NCBI GenBank assembly: GCA_017936025.1
Contig: JAGBGL010000151.1
Coordinates: 1-11,594 of the forward strand
Direction: 5' to 3'
Source of the DNA: Bacillota bacterium
Lineage (GTDB): Bacteria > Bacillota > Clostridia > Peptostreptococcales > Anaerovoracaceae
Length of the DNA stretch: 11,594 bases
A program made the translations under genes and the position numbers. This document shows positions 1 to 6,593 of the stretch, piece after piece. A model generated the notes under the pieces. That model did not search any database. It saw nothing but the letters and a program-made list of their open reading frames with translations, and was not told the DNA's origin. The stretch's first letter is position 1; every line of letters starts with the position of its first letter.

Positions 1-899
1 AAGTCTTTCGAACGTCCTCTTTCTACTGTTGTGAGTTCGAACCATTCATCTATTTCTTTTGAAGCAAGATCTCCTTCATAAACAGTTTTTCCATCACATG
101 TAATAACAAGCTGCATCTGTTCAATAAGGTCACTCGATTCTGTTTCTGTTTTGAAATACAGGATCACATCGCTGTCTGATACGTTCTTCATTTCAAGCAC
201 ATCTTCAAAACTGTCGCCTGCCATAAAGTGATCGAAATTAGTGAACAGATCTTCTGTTTCAGATTCGAGTCCGTTATATGATGTATAGACAAACACAGGT
301 GAAGGACCTTTTTCTTTTATAAGGTTGTAATCGATATTATCCTCAAGTTTTGCCTGCTGGATCTCAATAGTTCCCCATGGAATCAATTCTTCGAAATCCG
401 GTTCGAAATTCAGTTCCTGTACGGCATCGACTGAAACTTTGATCCTGAATCCGCTTGCTGTTTCTTCTGTCCATTCAGCAGGTACATGAAAACCTGTGAA
501 CAGATCCGAACTTTCTCCCGTTTCTAAGATCCTTGTGAGATAGAAGTATTCACCCCTCTGGACCCATTCCGGATTGATACCGTATACATTGTCAAGAGTA
601 ATCGGCATCGGTGTTTCTTCATCCATCATGATGTCAACTTTAACTCTGACATAGGCATCTGCTCTGAGATTTGTTACTCTGGGTATGTAGCTGACATCCT
701 GATCCGGCATCACTTCCCCCGGGATTGCCGGTATCTCCCCTTCTGCAGTTATCTGATACTGCTCTATATTTACATCCACTTTTCCTGTCTGGAACTTATT
801 TGTAAAAGATATCTCATAAGCCCGGGCTGCATAGACCATACCTATACATCCCGCAGCTACAATAATACTGATAAACAATATGCTTCCCCTTTTTTTCAT
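1..899 (-). CDS. TasA/camelysin-like secreted protein with SipW-type signal peptide (3' end outside window)
   Basis: Open frame from ATG at 897-899 running off the left edge with no stop; 299 complete codons are visible. The start KKRG is followed by a hydrophobic stretch (about residues 7-24) and then ARAYEISFTNKFQTGKVDV. This fits the SipW-cognate class of signal peptide, in which cleavage after a small residue is followed by an aromatic/NxF-xxGxV/I element. The mature part looks all-beta. It shows two stretches of the type seen in TasA/CalY-like proteins: PGEVMPDQDVSYIPRVTNL near 60-78 with following AYVRVKV, and MAGDSFEDVLEMKNVSDSD near 226-244. Known family members are exported and form biofilm fibres or act as camelysin-like surface proteins; the exact role here is inferred and uncertain. 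The Shine-Dalgarno AAGGGAG (913-919) lies 13 nt from the ATG, which is long, but an in-frame stop lies four codons upstream, so no earlier start is possible. Its signal peptidase or fibre partners, if any, would be beyond the left edge. Confidence 0.72.
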   Translation of the reverse strand, partial: MKKRGSILFISIIVAAGCIGMVYAARAYEISFTNKFQTGKVDVNIEQYQITAEGEIPAIPGEVMPDQDVSYIPRVTNLRADAYVRVKVDIMMDEETPMPITLDNVYGINPEWVQRGEYFYLTRILETGESSDLFTGFHVPAEWTEETASGFRIKVSVDAVQELNFEPDFEELIPWGTIEIQQAKLEDNIDYNLIKEKGPSPVFVYTSYNGLESETEDLFTNFDHFMAGDSFEDVLEMKNVSDSDVILYFKTETESSDLIEQMQLVITCDGKTVYEGDLASKEIDEWFELTTVERGRSKD

Positions 900-925
900 A
901 ATCGCTACTCAACTCCCTTATTTCC

Positions 926-957
926 GGATATAAAAAATGCTCCCAGGGGGGAGCATT
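926..957 (-). terminator. Hairpin terminator downstream of the phage-type regulator gene
   Basis: The 10-bp perfect stem AAATGCTCCC (935-944) / GGGAGCATTT (948-957) has a 3-nt loop. On the minus strand it is followed by a T-run (complement of 932-937). It fits a Rho-independent terminator for the regulator gene ending at 1040. It also lies only about 35 nt before the start codon of the next gene, so it could act as an attenuator. Confidence 0.8.
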
Positions 958-1039
958 TAATGTTTGTCTATTATTTACGATACCATGCTAACACATGTAT
1001 TTTTCCGCTGCAGTACCATATTGATCTAAAAATCATTTT

Positions 1040-1435
1040 TTAACTTGCAGTCTCATAATCCGGAAAATCTTCACCGAGATTCACTGCCACACCATACACA
1101 AAACGCTGAGTCCACCGTTTCATAGTACTGGCACTGATCCCATACTTATTTTCCAGAAGATCATACGCTACATTCCTCGCAGTATGTTCAAACACTGCGT
1201 TTCTGTATTCCTCATTTACACATTTTTCAAGAGCATCATCAATGTTTTCAATATAATACTCCGCGGTTGCTCTGTTCACCGAATCAAAATCACGTAAAAT
1301 CGTTTCACTCCGGCTGTTTACCGCATCTACAACACACTTGTAAAAATCATAAGACTGTATCGTTTTAACGATTTTAGCGTAAATCGGTTTTGGCAGCTTA
1401 TATGCTGACTTCTTACTCTGATAATAATCTTTCAT
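1040..1435 (-). CDS. Phage-type transcriptional regulator (ArpU/RinA-like), orphan
   Basis: A 131-residue, probably cytoplasmic protein. The N-terminus has KLPKPIY (residues 13-19). A middle segment (about 55-90) contains a charged helix with EEYRNAVFEH. The C-terminal helix-turn-helix-like part (about 97-120) reads YGISASTMKRWTQRFVYGVA. This layout, a KLP.PIY start, an 'ALE...EEYR.AVF' helix and a final 'S..T.KRW..RF.Y.VA', matches small regulators found mostly in clostridial prophages. They are related to the ArpU/RinA late-gene activators and to sigma region-4-like proteins. The assignment comes from remembered family sequence patterns, not a search. No phage gene lies beside it, so it is an orphan or a domesticated copy. 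The start is firm: GAAAAGGGGT (1441-1450) gives a good ribosome site just upstream, and a strong promoter lies at 1482-1510. Codon use does not stand out from its neighbours. Confidence 0.68.
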   Translation of the reverse strand: MKDYYQSKKSAYKLPKPIYAKIVKTIQSYDFYKCVVDAVNSRSETILRDFDSVNRATAEYYIENIDDALEKCVNEEYRNAVFEHTARNVAYDLLENKYGISASTMKRWTQRFVYGVAVNLGEDFPDYETAS

Positions 1436-1455
1436 GTTTAACCCCTTTTCCCATT

Positions 1456-1475
1456 ATCCAACGGCCCTTTTGGAT
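1456..1475 (-). promoter_or_regulatory. 5'-UTR inverted repeat of the regulator gene
   Basis: ATCCAA (1456-1461) and TTGGAT (1470-1475) form a perfect 6-bp inverted repeat around an 8-nt loop. It lies between the predicted transcription start and the ribosome site of the 1040-1435 gene. It could be an operator half-site pair or a small mRNA hairpin; it has no T-run on the minus strand to make it a terminator. Confidence 0.4.
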
Positions 1476-1481
1476 ATTTTT

Positions 1482-1510
1482 ACCATATCAAATTTTACAT
1501 TTATTGTCAA
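1482..1510 (-). promoter_or_regulatory. Sigma-A promoter of the phage-type regulator
   Basis: Read on the minus strand: -35 TTGACA (complement of 1505-1510, perfect consensus), 17-bp spacer, -10 TATGGT (complement of 1482-1487). It is the closest match to the vegetative consensus in the window. A 12-bp direct repeat, ATTTGATATG(A/G)T, occurs at 1510-1521 (abutting the -35) and 1482-1493 (covering the -10), a possible regulator-binding arrangement. Confidence 0.8.
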
Positions 1511-1530
1511 TCATATCAAATAAAATATAT

Positions 1531-1558
1531 AAAAAGGACAGAGCATATACTCTGTCCC
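1531..1558 (-). terminator. Terminator of the flavoprotein operon
   Basis: The 8-bp stem GGACAGAG (1536-1543) / CTCTGTCC (1550-1557) has a 6-nt loop and is followed on the minus strand by TTTTT (complement of 1531-1535). It lies just past the stop codon of the gene ending at 1565 and upstream of the regulator promoter. Confidence 0.85.
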
Positions 1559-1564
1559 GATAAA

Positions 1565-3055
1565 CTAAATACAATATTCTTTTATAATTGCTTCCGCAAC
1601 TCTGATTCCATCAACCGCTGCAGAAGTTATACCTCCCGCATACCCCGCACCTTCGCCTGCAGGATACAATCCTTTTACTTCAGACTGGTAACTCTCATCT
1701 CTTATAATACGCACCGGAGATGAACTGCGGCTTTCAACAGCAGTCAGCACAGCTGAAGGATCATCAAAGCCTTTCAGCTTGCGTCCCAGATAAGGCATCG
1801 CTTCATTCATTGCCTGAACTGCAAACTCCGGCAGAGATGCCTCAACAGAAGTTCCACCTGAAGAAAATTCTCCCCAGCTGCATTTCGGCGGATTACCATT
1901 CTGATACGCCAGCTTTTCATATTTTTCCTGAAAGTCAACACCTGCAAGAACATCATCAGAATCAAAATCTGAAGTCCTGACATCAACAAGCAGAGCGCTG
2001 TTTGCATACTCTCCGTCTCTTGCACTGTAGCTCATGCCGTTCGTTACGGTCATACCTTCAGAAGAAGCAGACATGATCACTTCACCTCCCTGACACATGC
2101 AGAAAGTATATACCCCTCTGCCGTTTTCACAGTGGTGATTGAGTTTGTATTCCGCAGGTCCCAGAACTTTTGCCAGTTCAGGATCTCCATACTGCGCCTT
2201 ATCGATCCATACCTGAGGATGCTCGATACGCACACCAATAGAAAACTGTTTCTGTTCCATCGGAAGCTCTCTTTTCTTCATCATTCTGAATGTATCTCTT
2301 GAACTGTGTCCCAGAGCCAGGATCACATGATTAGTTTCGATCACTTCATTTCCATTAACTTCAACGGCTTTGACCGCACCGTCTTCAATGATCAGGTCAG
2401 TTACCCTGCTTTCAAAGCGTACCTCCCCGCCCAGTTCAATGATCTGATTCCTTATATTAACGACCACTTCACGGAGGACATCTGTCCCGATATGCGGTTT
2501 CTGCTTATACAAAATCTTAGGATCTGCGCCGGCATCCACAAATGTCTGCAGAATATGTCTTATTCGCGGATCTTTGATTCCTGTAGTCAGTTTTCCATCC
2601 GAAAAAGTTCCTGCACCGCCTTCACCGAATTGGACATTTGAAACCTCATCAAGTTCACCTGTTTTCCAGAAGTGTTCAACATCTGCAACACGCTGCTTCA
2701 TCGCACGGCCTCTTTCAAGCACTACCGGCTTATATCCCTGCTGTGCAAGGATCAGTGCTGCAAAAATTCCACATGGCCCGAATCCTACGATTACAGGTCT
2801 ATGATCAATTTTAATGCTTCCGGGCTGGACATGTTCGTAAGCCAGCTCAGGTGCCAGCGGTAATTTCAGTTTCTTTTCAGATTCAAAATCAACCGTATAC
2901 ACCAGTGAAATATTATCCTTTCTGCGTGCATCGATCGACTCTCGTCTGATGACCCAGTCAGAAATTTCTGCTCCTGTTTTCTTTTTTATTATATCCGGGA
3001 TCCTGCTAACAGGCTGCCCCGGTTTAAGTTTAATCTGATTGATTCTATAATACAT
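1565..3055 (-). CDS. FAD-dependent dehydrogenase-like protein (COG2509 type)
   Basis: A 496-residue predicted flavoprotein. An N-terminal domain of about 85 residues (MYYRINQIKL..., then WVIRRESIDARRKDNI) is typical of the COG2509 family. It is followed by a Rossmann FAD-binding motif, VIVGFGPCGIFAA (88-100), ending in the VVLERG strand (111-116). Further family signatures are GEGGAGTFSDGKLTTG (144-159), LALGHSSRDTF (247-255) and the closing FAD-contact segment GLYPAGEGAGYAGGI (from about 462). All the motifs expected of an intact protein are present, and the length is near the family norm. The family is widespread in Firmicutes, but its substrate is not established, so the reaction is unknown. 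The start codon (3053-3055) lies inside the upstream flavoprotein gene, giving an 11-bp overlap and probable translational coupling. The terminator at 1531-1558 closes the operon. Confidence 0.88.
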   Translation of the reverse strand: MYYRINQIKLKPGQPVSRIPDIIKKKTGAEISDWVIRRESIDARRKDNISLVYTVDFESEKKLKLPLAPELAYEHVQPGSIKIDHRPVIVGFGPCGIFAALILAQQGYKPVVLERGRAMKQRVADVEHFWKTGELDEVSNVQFGEGGAGTFSDGKLTTGIKDPRIRHILQTFVDAGADPKILYKQKPHIGTDVLREVVVNIRNQIIELGGEVRFESRVTDLIIEDGAVKAVEVNGNEVIETNHVILALGHSSRDTFRMMKKRELPMEQKQFSIGVRIEHPQVWIDKAQYGDPELAKVLGPAEYKLNHHCENGRGVYTFCMCQGGEVIMSASSEGMTVTNGMSYSARDGEYANSALLVDVRTSDFDSDDVLAGVDFQEKYEKLAYQNGNPPKCSWGEFSSGGTSVEASLPEFAVQAMNEAMPYLGRKLKGFDDPSAVLTAVESRSSSPVRIIRDESYQSEVKGLYPAGEGAGYAGGITSAAVDGIRVAEAIIKEYCI

Positions 3056-4211
3056 CAGCCATTGCCTTTCCTGCTTTTATTCCTGTGATCCACGCATTCT
3101 GCAGATTATATCCTCCGCATGGACCGTCATAATCTATTACTTCTCCGGCAAAATAAAGATCATCGACAATTCTGGACTCCATAGTATCCATATTTATCTC
3201 ATCCAGCTTCACGCCGCCTGCAGTACACTGCGCGACCTTCCATCCTTTTGTTCCTGTGATGCCAAGGCGGAAGCACTTAACAGCCTCTGTGAGTTTACAC
3301 AAATCAATTTTCTGTGCACTTGCAACATTCAATGTATCAAATATATATCTTCGCAGCTGCTGCGGAAGTATTGAAATAAGCAGATTTTCAGGACTTCCAA
3401 GGTCCAGCTGCATTCTCTTTATCAGCATATTTTCCAGCTGTTCATGTCCCACTTCAGGCAGAAAGTCAATTTCAGCAGAATAACGTCTGATACCTTCTGC
3501 AAAAGCCTCTCCGTCCTCCAGCTTGATGAATCTGCTGAGATTCATCACACAGATACCTGAAATCCCGTCTTCATTGAACTGGACTTCTCCGGCTTCTTCC
3601 TGTATCACAGAGCCGTCTTTCAGAAGTTTTACAAGCGCTTTTACGCGCACACCTTTCAGCATTTTCAGGTCCTCATGCACTTCTATTCCGGTCAGGACCG
3701 GAGCCAGCCTTGCAACTGTGTGTCCGAAAGACTTTGCGATCGCATAACCGTCACCGCTGGTTCCGAACTGTGGTGCTGCCTTGCCGCCTGTTGCGATCAG
3801 AATTTTTTTTGCAGTTATGCTTTCTTTATTTGTTTTTATGCGGAAGCAATTATCCTTTTTTTCTATTTTCTCCACAGTACAATCCGTACGGATTTCAACA
3901 CCTGCTGATTCTGCAGCATTTACAAGTGTATAAACAACATCTTTTGCCTGCGAACAATAAGGATATACCCTTCCTTCTCCATCAGTACGCGTATATACGC
4001 CTAATTCTTCAAAGAAAAGCAATGTATCATTAACATCTGTGCAATGAATATTTGTGAGATTGCATTTGCCGTTTCCTGTTGCAGCCAGTTTGCGGCCCGG
4101 AACATCTTTCTTTTCGATAATCATTACAGAATTATTCTTTTGTTTTCCTGCAGCAGTTACAGCAGCTGCCAATCCGGATGCACCTGCTCCGATAATACAG
4201 ATATCCAGCAT
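3045..4211 (-). CDS. BaiN/YhiN-type NAD(P)/FAD-dependent oxidoreductase (HI0933 family)
   Basis: A 388-residue flavoprotein. FAD-binding motif IIGAGASGLAAA (6-17) sits at the N-terminus. The family hallmark PGRKLAATGNGKCNLTN (38-54) follows, with an internal ATGGKAAPQFGTSGDGY segment, AQCTAGGVKLDEI near 327-339, and the C-terminal flavin-binding DLYFAGEVIDYDGPCGGYN from about 351. These identify the HI0933/YhiN/BaiN family (COG2081). In Clostridium scindens BaiN has been linked to bile-acid dehydroxylation, but the family is far broader and no other bai gene is present here, so bile-acid activity should not be assumed. AAAAGGAG lies just upstream of the ATG at 4209-4211, giving a firm start. 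It is the first gene of a two-flavoprotein operon; the second gene overlaps its stop. Confidence 0.9.
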   Translation of the reverse strand: MLDICIIGAGASGLAAAVTAAGKQKNNSVMIIEKKDVPGRKLAATGNGKCNLTNIHCTDVNDTLLFFEELGVYTRTDGEGRVYPYCSQAKDVVYTLVNAAESAGVEIRTDCTVEKIEKKDNCFRIKTNKESITAKKILIATGGKAAPQFGTSGDGYAIAKSFGHTVARLAPVLTGIEVHEDLKMLKGVRVKALVKLLKDGSVIQEEAGEVQFNEDGISGICVMNLSRFIKLEDGEAFAEGIRRYSAEIDFLPEVGHEQLENMLIKRMQLDLGSPENLLISILPQQLRRYIFDTLNVASAQKIDLCKLTEAVKCFRLGITGTKGWKVAQCTAGGVKLDEINMDTMESRIVDDLYFAGEVIDYDGPCGGYNLQNAWITGIKAGKAMADVL

Positions 4212-4251
4212 CTTTTCTCCTTTTAGATATAATTAAAACATTAACTAAATT

Positions 4252-4282
4252 ATTGTACCATAAAAAGCATATGAATACCATA
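4252..4282 (-). promoter_or_regulatory. Extended -10 promoter of the flavoprotein operon
   Basis: On the minus strand, TGGTACAAT (complement of 4252-4260) gives an extended -10 (TGG + TACAAT) about 40 nt before the start codon. No good -35 is visible at the right spacing, which is tolerable for extended -10 promoters. A very similar element drives the 6470 gene. Confidence 0.55.
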
Positions 4283-4291
4283 TAACTCCAA

Positions 4292-4320
4292 TTGAACAGA
4301 TCATGATTTAGTGTTATTAT
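4292..4320 (+). promoter_or_regulatory. Promoter of the metallophosphoesterase gene
   Basis: -35 TTGAAC (4292-4297), 17-bp spacer, -10 TATTAT (4315-4320), with further AT-rich TATTATAG beyond. It places the start of transcription roughly 35 nt before the ATG at 4363. Confidence 0.7.
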
Positions 4321-4362
4321 ATTATAGATTATATTTTCAAAAGGGAAAATAAAGGGGAAAAA

Positions 4363-5211
4363 ATGTTCAAACTAATCTGGAAGCTAATCAAACTGATATT
4401 TTCAATCTGCATAATAGCAGGACTGATCACTGCCGCTTGTGTCGGCTATGCCGGCTTCATTGAACCCAAAAGGCTTACTGTAAATGAGGTTACAGACGTA
4501 AGCTACTCAATGCAGCAGCCTATTACAGTCGCTGTTTTCGGCGATACACATTTCGGATTCAATTACACGACCGAAGATTTTCAGAAAGTCATCGATGAGG
4601 TAAATTCCAATCCTCCCGATGTACTTATCTTTGCCGGTGACCTCATTGATAATCTGGAAGAAAATCCTGTAGATACAGCGCTGATTTCAAGCAAACTTTC
4701 TGAAATGAAAGCTAATATCGGAAAATACGCTGTGTTCGGAAATCACGATTATGGCGGCGGAACTGAATTTAAGTATGAAGCAATTATGAACGCCGGAGGT
4801 TTCCGCGTTCTGAAAAATGAAATCATCACGTTCAGCGAGTATAATCTCCGCCTGATCGGAATCGATGATGTACTTATCGGCTACGGCGATCCGTCTGTAG
4901 CAAACAAAGCTGCCGGCGATATGTATAATCTGGTGATATGTCACGAACCTGATGTTATTGATTCAATTCTGAATTCCAATACCGATTATATGGTTGCCGC
5001 ACATACACATGGCAAGCAGATCCATCTGCCGTTCCTCAATAACGAATACATGCCTTCATATGGACAGAAATACATAAAAGGTGAATACCGCCTCAGCAAT
5101 AATGCCGGAACTGTTGTATATGTAAATTCCGGGCTTGGAACAACCAGGATACCTGCCCGCTTCGGCGCACCTCCTGAACTGACATATCTGTATATTACCA
5201 ACAGCAATTAA
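4363..5211 (+). CDS. Membrane-anchored calcineurin-like metallophosphoesterase
   Basis: A 282-residue protein with a hydrophobic N-terminal segment (about 10-30) that probably anchors it, with the catalytic domain outside the membrane. The classic two-metal phosphoesterase motifs are all present in order: GDTHFG (60-65, D61/H63), GDLID (92-96, D93), GNHDY (126-130), ICHEPD (H194) and HTHGKQ (H214, H216). The layout resembles the YkuE/YaeI-type phosphodiesterases of bacterial membranes, some of which act on lipid or cell-envelope phosphoesters. The actual substrate is not deducible. AAAGGGG about 6 nt before the ATG is a good ribosome site, and the gene has its own promoter (4292-4320). It is monocistronic, ending at a bidirectional terminator shared with the convergent DUF308-like gene. 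Confidence 0.88.
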   Translation: MFKLIWKLIKLIFSICIIAGLITAACVGYAGFIEPKRLTVNEVTDVSYSMQQPITVAVFGDTHFGFNYTTEDFQKVIDEVNSNPPDVLIFAGDLIDNLEENPVDTALISSKLSEMKANIGKYAVFGNHDYGGGTEFKYEAIMNAGGFRVLKNEIITFSEYNLRLIGIDDVLIGYGDPSVANKAAGDMYNLVICHEPDVIDSILNSNTDYMVAAHTHGKQIHLPFLNNEYMPSYGQKYIKGEYRLSNNAGTVVYVNSGLGTTRIPARFGAPPELTYLYITNSN

Positions 5212-5212
5212 A

Positions 5213-5238
5213 AAATGACCCATTTTCATGGGTCATTT
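5213..5238. terminator. Bidirectional terminator between convergent genes
   Basis: The 11-bp perfect stem AAATGACCCAT (5213-5223) / ATGGGTCATTT (5228-5238) has a 4-nt loop. The plus strand continues TTTCTTTATTT and the minus strand continues into TTTTTTAATT, so it can end both the phosphoesterase and the DUF308-like transcripts. Confidence 0.88.
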
Positions 5239-5240
5239 CT

Positions 5241-6272
5241 TTATTTCCATTGTTCTTCTGTTTTCTGTTCAAATTCTATATCGACCGGAGTTTCTTCATC
5301 AGAAGCTACTTCTTCAGTTTCCAATGTATCTTCTTCAATTTCTTCGGCCGGGTCCGCCGCAGGTTCAGATTCTGACATTTCCTCCTCTGCCTGTTCTTCT
5401 GTTTCATCAGCTGCAGATTCTTCAATATGTCCGATAGTCAGCGCATTGATTATATCGTCAAGCATGATTTCTTCCGGCTCGATTTCTTCTGTACTTACTT
5501 CAGGTAAATCTGCGTTTAAAACTTCAGCAACCGGTGCATCTGCAGCTTCCTGAAGATTCTCTGCATTTTCTCTTAAATCATCCAGCGTGATTTCATCAGT
5601 TTTTACAACTTCGTCGCCTACTTCCAGCACTTCTCCCTCCGGTACCGTCTGAGACACTGCCGCTGCTGCAAGGGCAGCTTTCTTTTTCTGTGCCTTAGTC
5701 ATAGGCTTTCTGATCTGGATCTTGATCATTTTAGCCTTAGGTTTATCTTCTTTCTTTTCATGCGGCATATGTATACCGAGTTCAAGGAAACCGATACCCT
5801 GAACAAAGAAAATGATTCCAAGCAGGATCGCGATCGGCAGATTTGCAGTCATCGGATTTACAAAGGCATATATACCTATGAAAATACCAATCAGACCGAT
5901 AAGCATAGTCCATATAAAGTTTGACTTTTTCTTGGACGGATTGATCATTGTAGCAACTACAAAACGCAGTACACCGGAGAACATTACCCACAGACCGAAT
6001 ACCATAGGAATTGCCACGTCCGCCGCAATAAGGCTGGCCTGTACAAGAATACCGAGAATGAATGTAATCAGCGCCTCCGCAAAGATCCATCCGTTATTAT
6101 CAGTTCTGTCTTTTCTTCCCCACCAGTATGAAACAATCTGGATAGCACTGCTGATGATCATTACCAGACCAAGAACAAATGCCAGTGCAAGAAAAGTCTC
6201 ACCTGAATTAGCAAAACAGAAAAGCCCCGTCAGTACCAGCATTACACCACTTATAATCGTTAATAATCTCAA
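5241..6272 (-). CDS. DUF308/HdeD-like six-helix membrane protein with long acidic C-terminal tail
   Basis: A 343-residue protein in two parts. Residues 1-168 hold six hydrophobic helices (about 1-20, 26-50, 62-82, 86-108, 118-138, 143-166), with paired glycine-rich helices as in HdeD/DUF308 membrane proteins. Residues 172-200 form a Lys-rich linker (KEDKPKAK, RKPMTKAQKKK). Residues 211-343 form a low-complexity acidic tail with about 51 Asp/Glu and only four Lys/Arg, probably disordered. The tail holds two copies of an EIxLDD element (227-232 and 268-273). HdeD in E. coli is tied to acid resistance, but most DUF308 proteins have no known role, and the tail is not part of the core family. Translation appears to begin at TTG (6270-6272), since a stop lies three codons upstream, with AGGAGG (6283-6288) 10 nt away. 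The gene follows a 54-residue membrane protein with a 33-nt gap, likely in one operon. Confidence 0.78.
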   Translation of the reverse strand: MRLLTIISGVMLVLTGLFCFANSGETFLALAFVLGLVMIISSAIQIVSYWWGRKDRTDNNGWIFAEALITFILGILVQASLIAADVAIPMVFGLWVMFSGVLRFVVATMINPSKKKSNFIWTMLIGLIGIFIGIYAFVNPMTANLPIAILLGIIFFVQGIGFLELGIHMPHEKKEDKPKAKMIKIQIRKPMTKAQKKKAALAAAAVSQTVPEGEVLEVGDEVVKTDEITLDDLRENAENLQEAADAPVAEVLNADLPEVSTEEIEPEEIMLDDIINALTIGHIEESAADETEEQAEEEMSESEPAADPAEEIEEDTLETEEVASDEETPVDIEFEQKTEEQWK

Positions 6273-6305
6273 AACTTTTTATCCTCCTAATCAGCTGCAG
6301 TTTTT

Positions 6306-6470
6306 TTACCAGATTTCATCAAATTCGCTGGTAACAGGCTCTGCATCTTCTGTAACATCAATACTCTTTTTAGGAACGATATCGAAAATCTTAACCAGTG
6401 CAAATACTGCTGTCGCTCCGATAAATATAATTCTTAAGATGTTGTTTACTCTTTTTAATGTTTCAAGCAT
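6306..6470 (-). CDS. Small single-pass membrane protein, 54 residues, unknown function
   Basis: The short open frame from ATG at 6468-6470 to TAA at 6306-6308 encodes a protein starting MLETLKRVNNILRI. It has one hydrophobic segment (about 12-31, IIFIGATAVFALVKIF) preceded by basic residues, then PKK and an acidic C-terminus ending FDEIW. Support for a real gene: GAGGG (6479-6483) 8 nt before the ATG, a promoter at 6530-6558, a clean transmembrane profile, and tight linkage (33 nt) to the DUF308-like gene. I do not recognise a family. It may assist or regulate the neighbouring membrane protein, but that is inference from position only. Confidence 0.7.
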   Translation of the reverse strand: MLETLKRVNNILRIIFIGATAVFALVKIFDIVPKKSIDVTEDAEPVTSEFDEIW

Positions 6471-6529
6471 CTCATTTACCCTCTTTCTATAAATAAGATT
6501 ACGGCTTTGCCGTGTAATTTATTAACAAT

Positions 6530-6558
6530 ATTGTACCACAAACCGGCCCATATTTCTA
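6530..6558 (-). promoter_or_regulatory. Promoter of the small membrane protein/DUF308 operon
   Basis: On the minus strand: -35 TAGAAA (complement of 6553-6558, four of six consensus bases), 17-bp spacer, extended -10 TGG-TACAAT (complement of 6530-6538). The -10 region and the downstream GTTAAT resemble the promoter of the flavoprotein operon. Confidence 0.65.
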
Positions 6559-6581
6559 TAGATGTGAGTACAAAATTCATA

Positions 6582-6587
6582 TATAAT
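6582..6587 (+). promoter_or_regulatory. -10 element of dinB, placing transcription start at the ATG
   Basis: A perfect TATAAT (6582-6587) lies 6 nt before the dinB ATG (6594). The usual -10 to start distance would begin the mRNA at or next to the A of the ATG. The best -35 at 17 bp is weak (TAGATG, 6559-6564, three of six). No LexA-type SOS box is visible here. Confidence 0.55.
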
Positions 6588-6593
6588 GTAAAT

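Noticed and set aside
3045..4211. Bile-acid 7-dehydroxylation (bai) function for the BaiN-family gene
   Set aside because: The family is widespread and no other bai gene is in the window; family membership alone does not support the pathway.
5812..6492. Plus-strand 226-codon open frame opposite the DUF308 gene
   Set aside because: It is antisense to a gene with clear transmembrane pattern and operon signals, has no ribosome site and no recognisable motif.
6501..6513. Small palindrome ACGGC-TTT-GCCGT as terminator
   Set aside because: Only 5 bp with no T-run on either strand, located in the leader of the 54-residue gene; too weak to call.
6507..6593. N-terminal extension of dinB from TTG at 6507
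   Set aside because: The extra 29 residues do not resemble Y-family polymerases, lack a ribosome site, and would place the -10 element inside the gene; the family begins at the Met at 6594.
6471..6593. LexA/SOS box controlling dinB
   Set aside because: No CGAAC-N4-GTTCG-like palindrome is present in the intergenic region.
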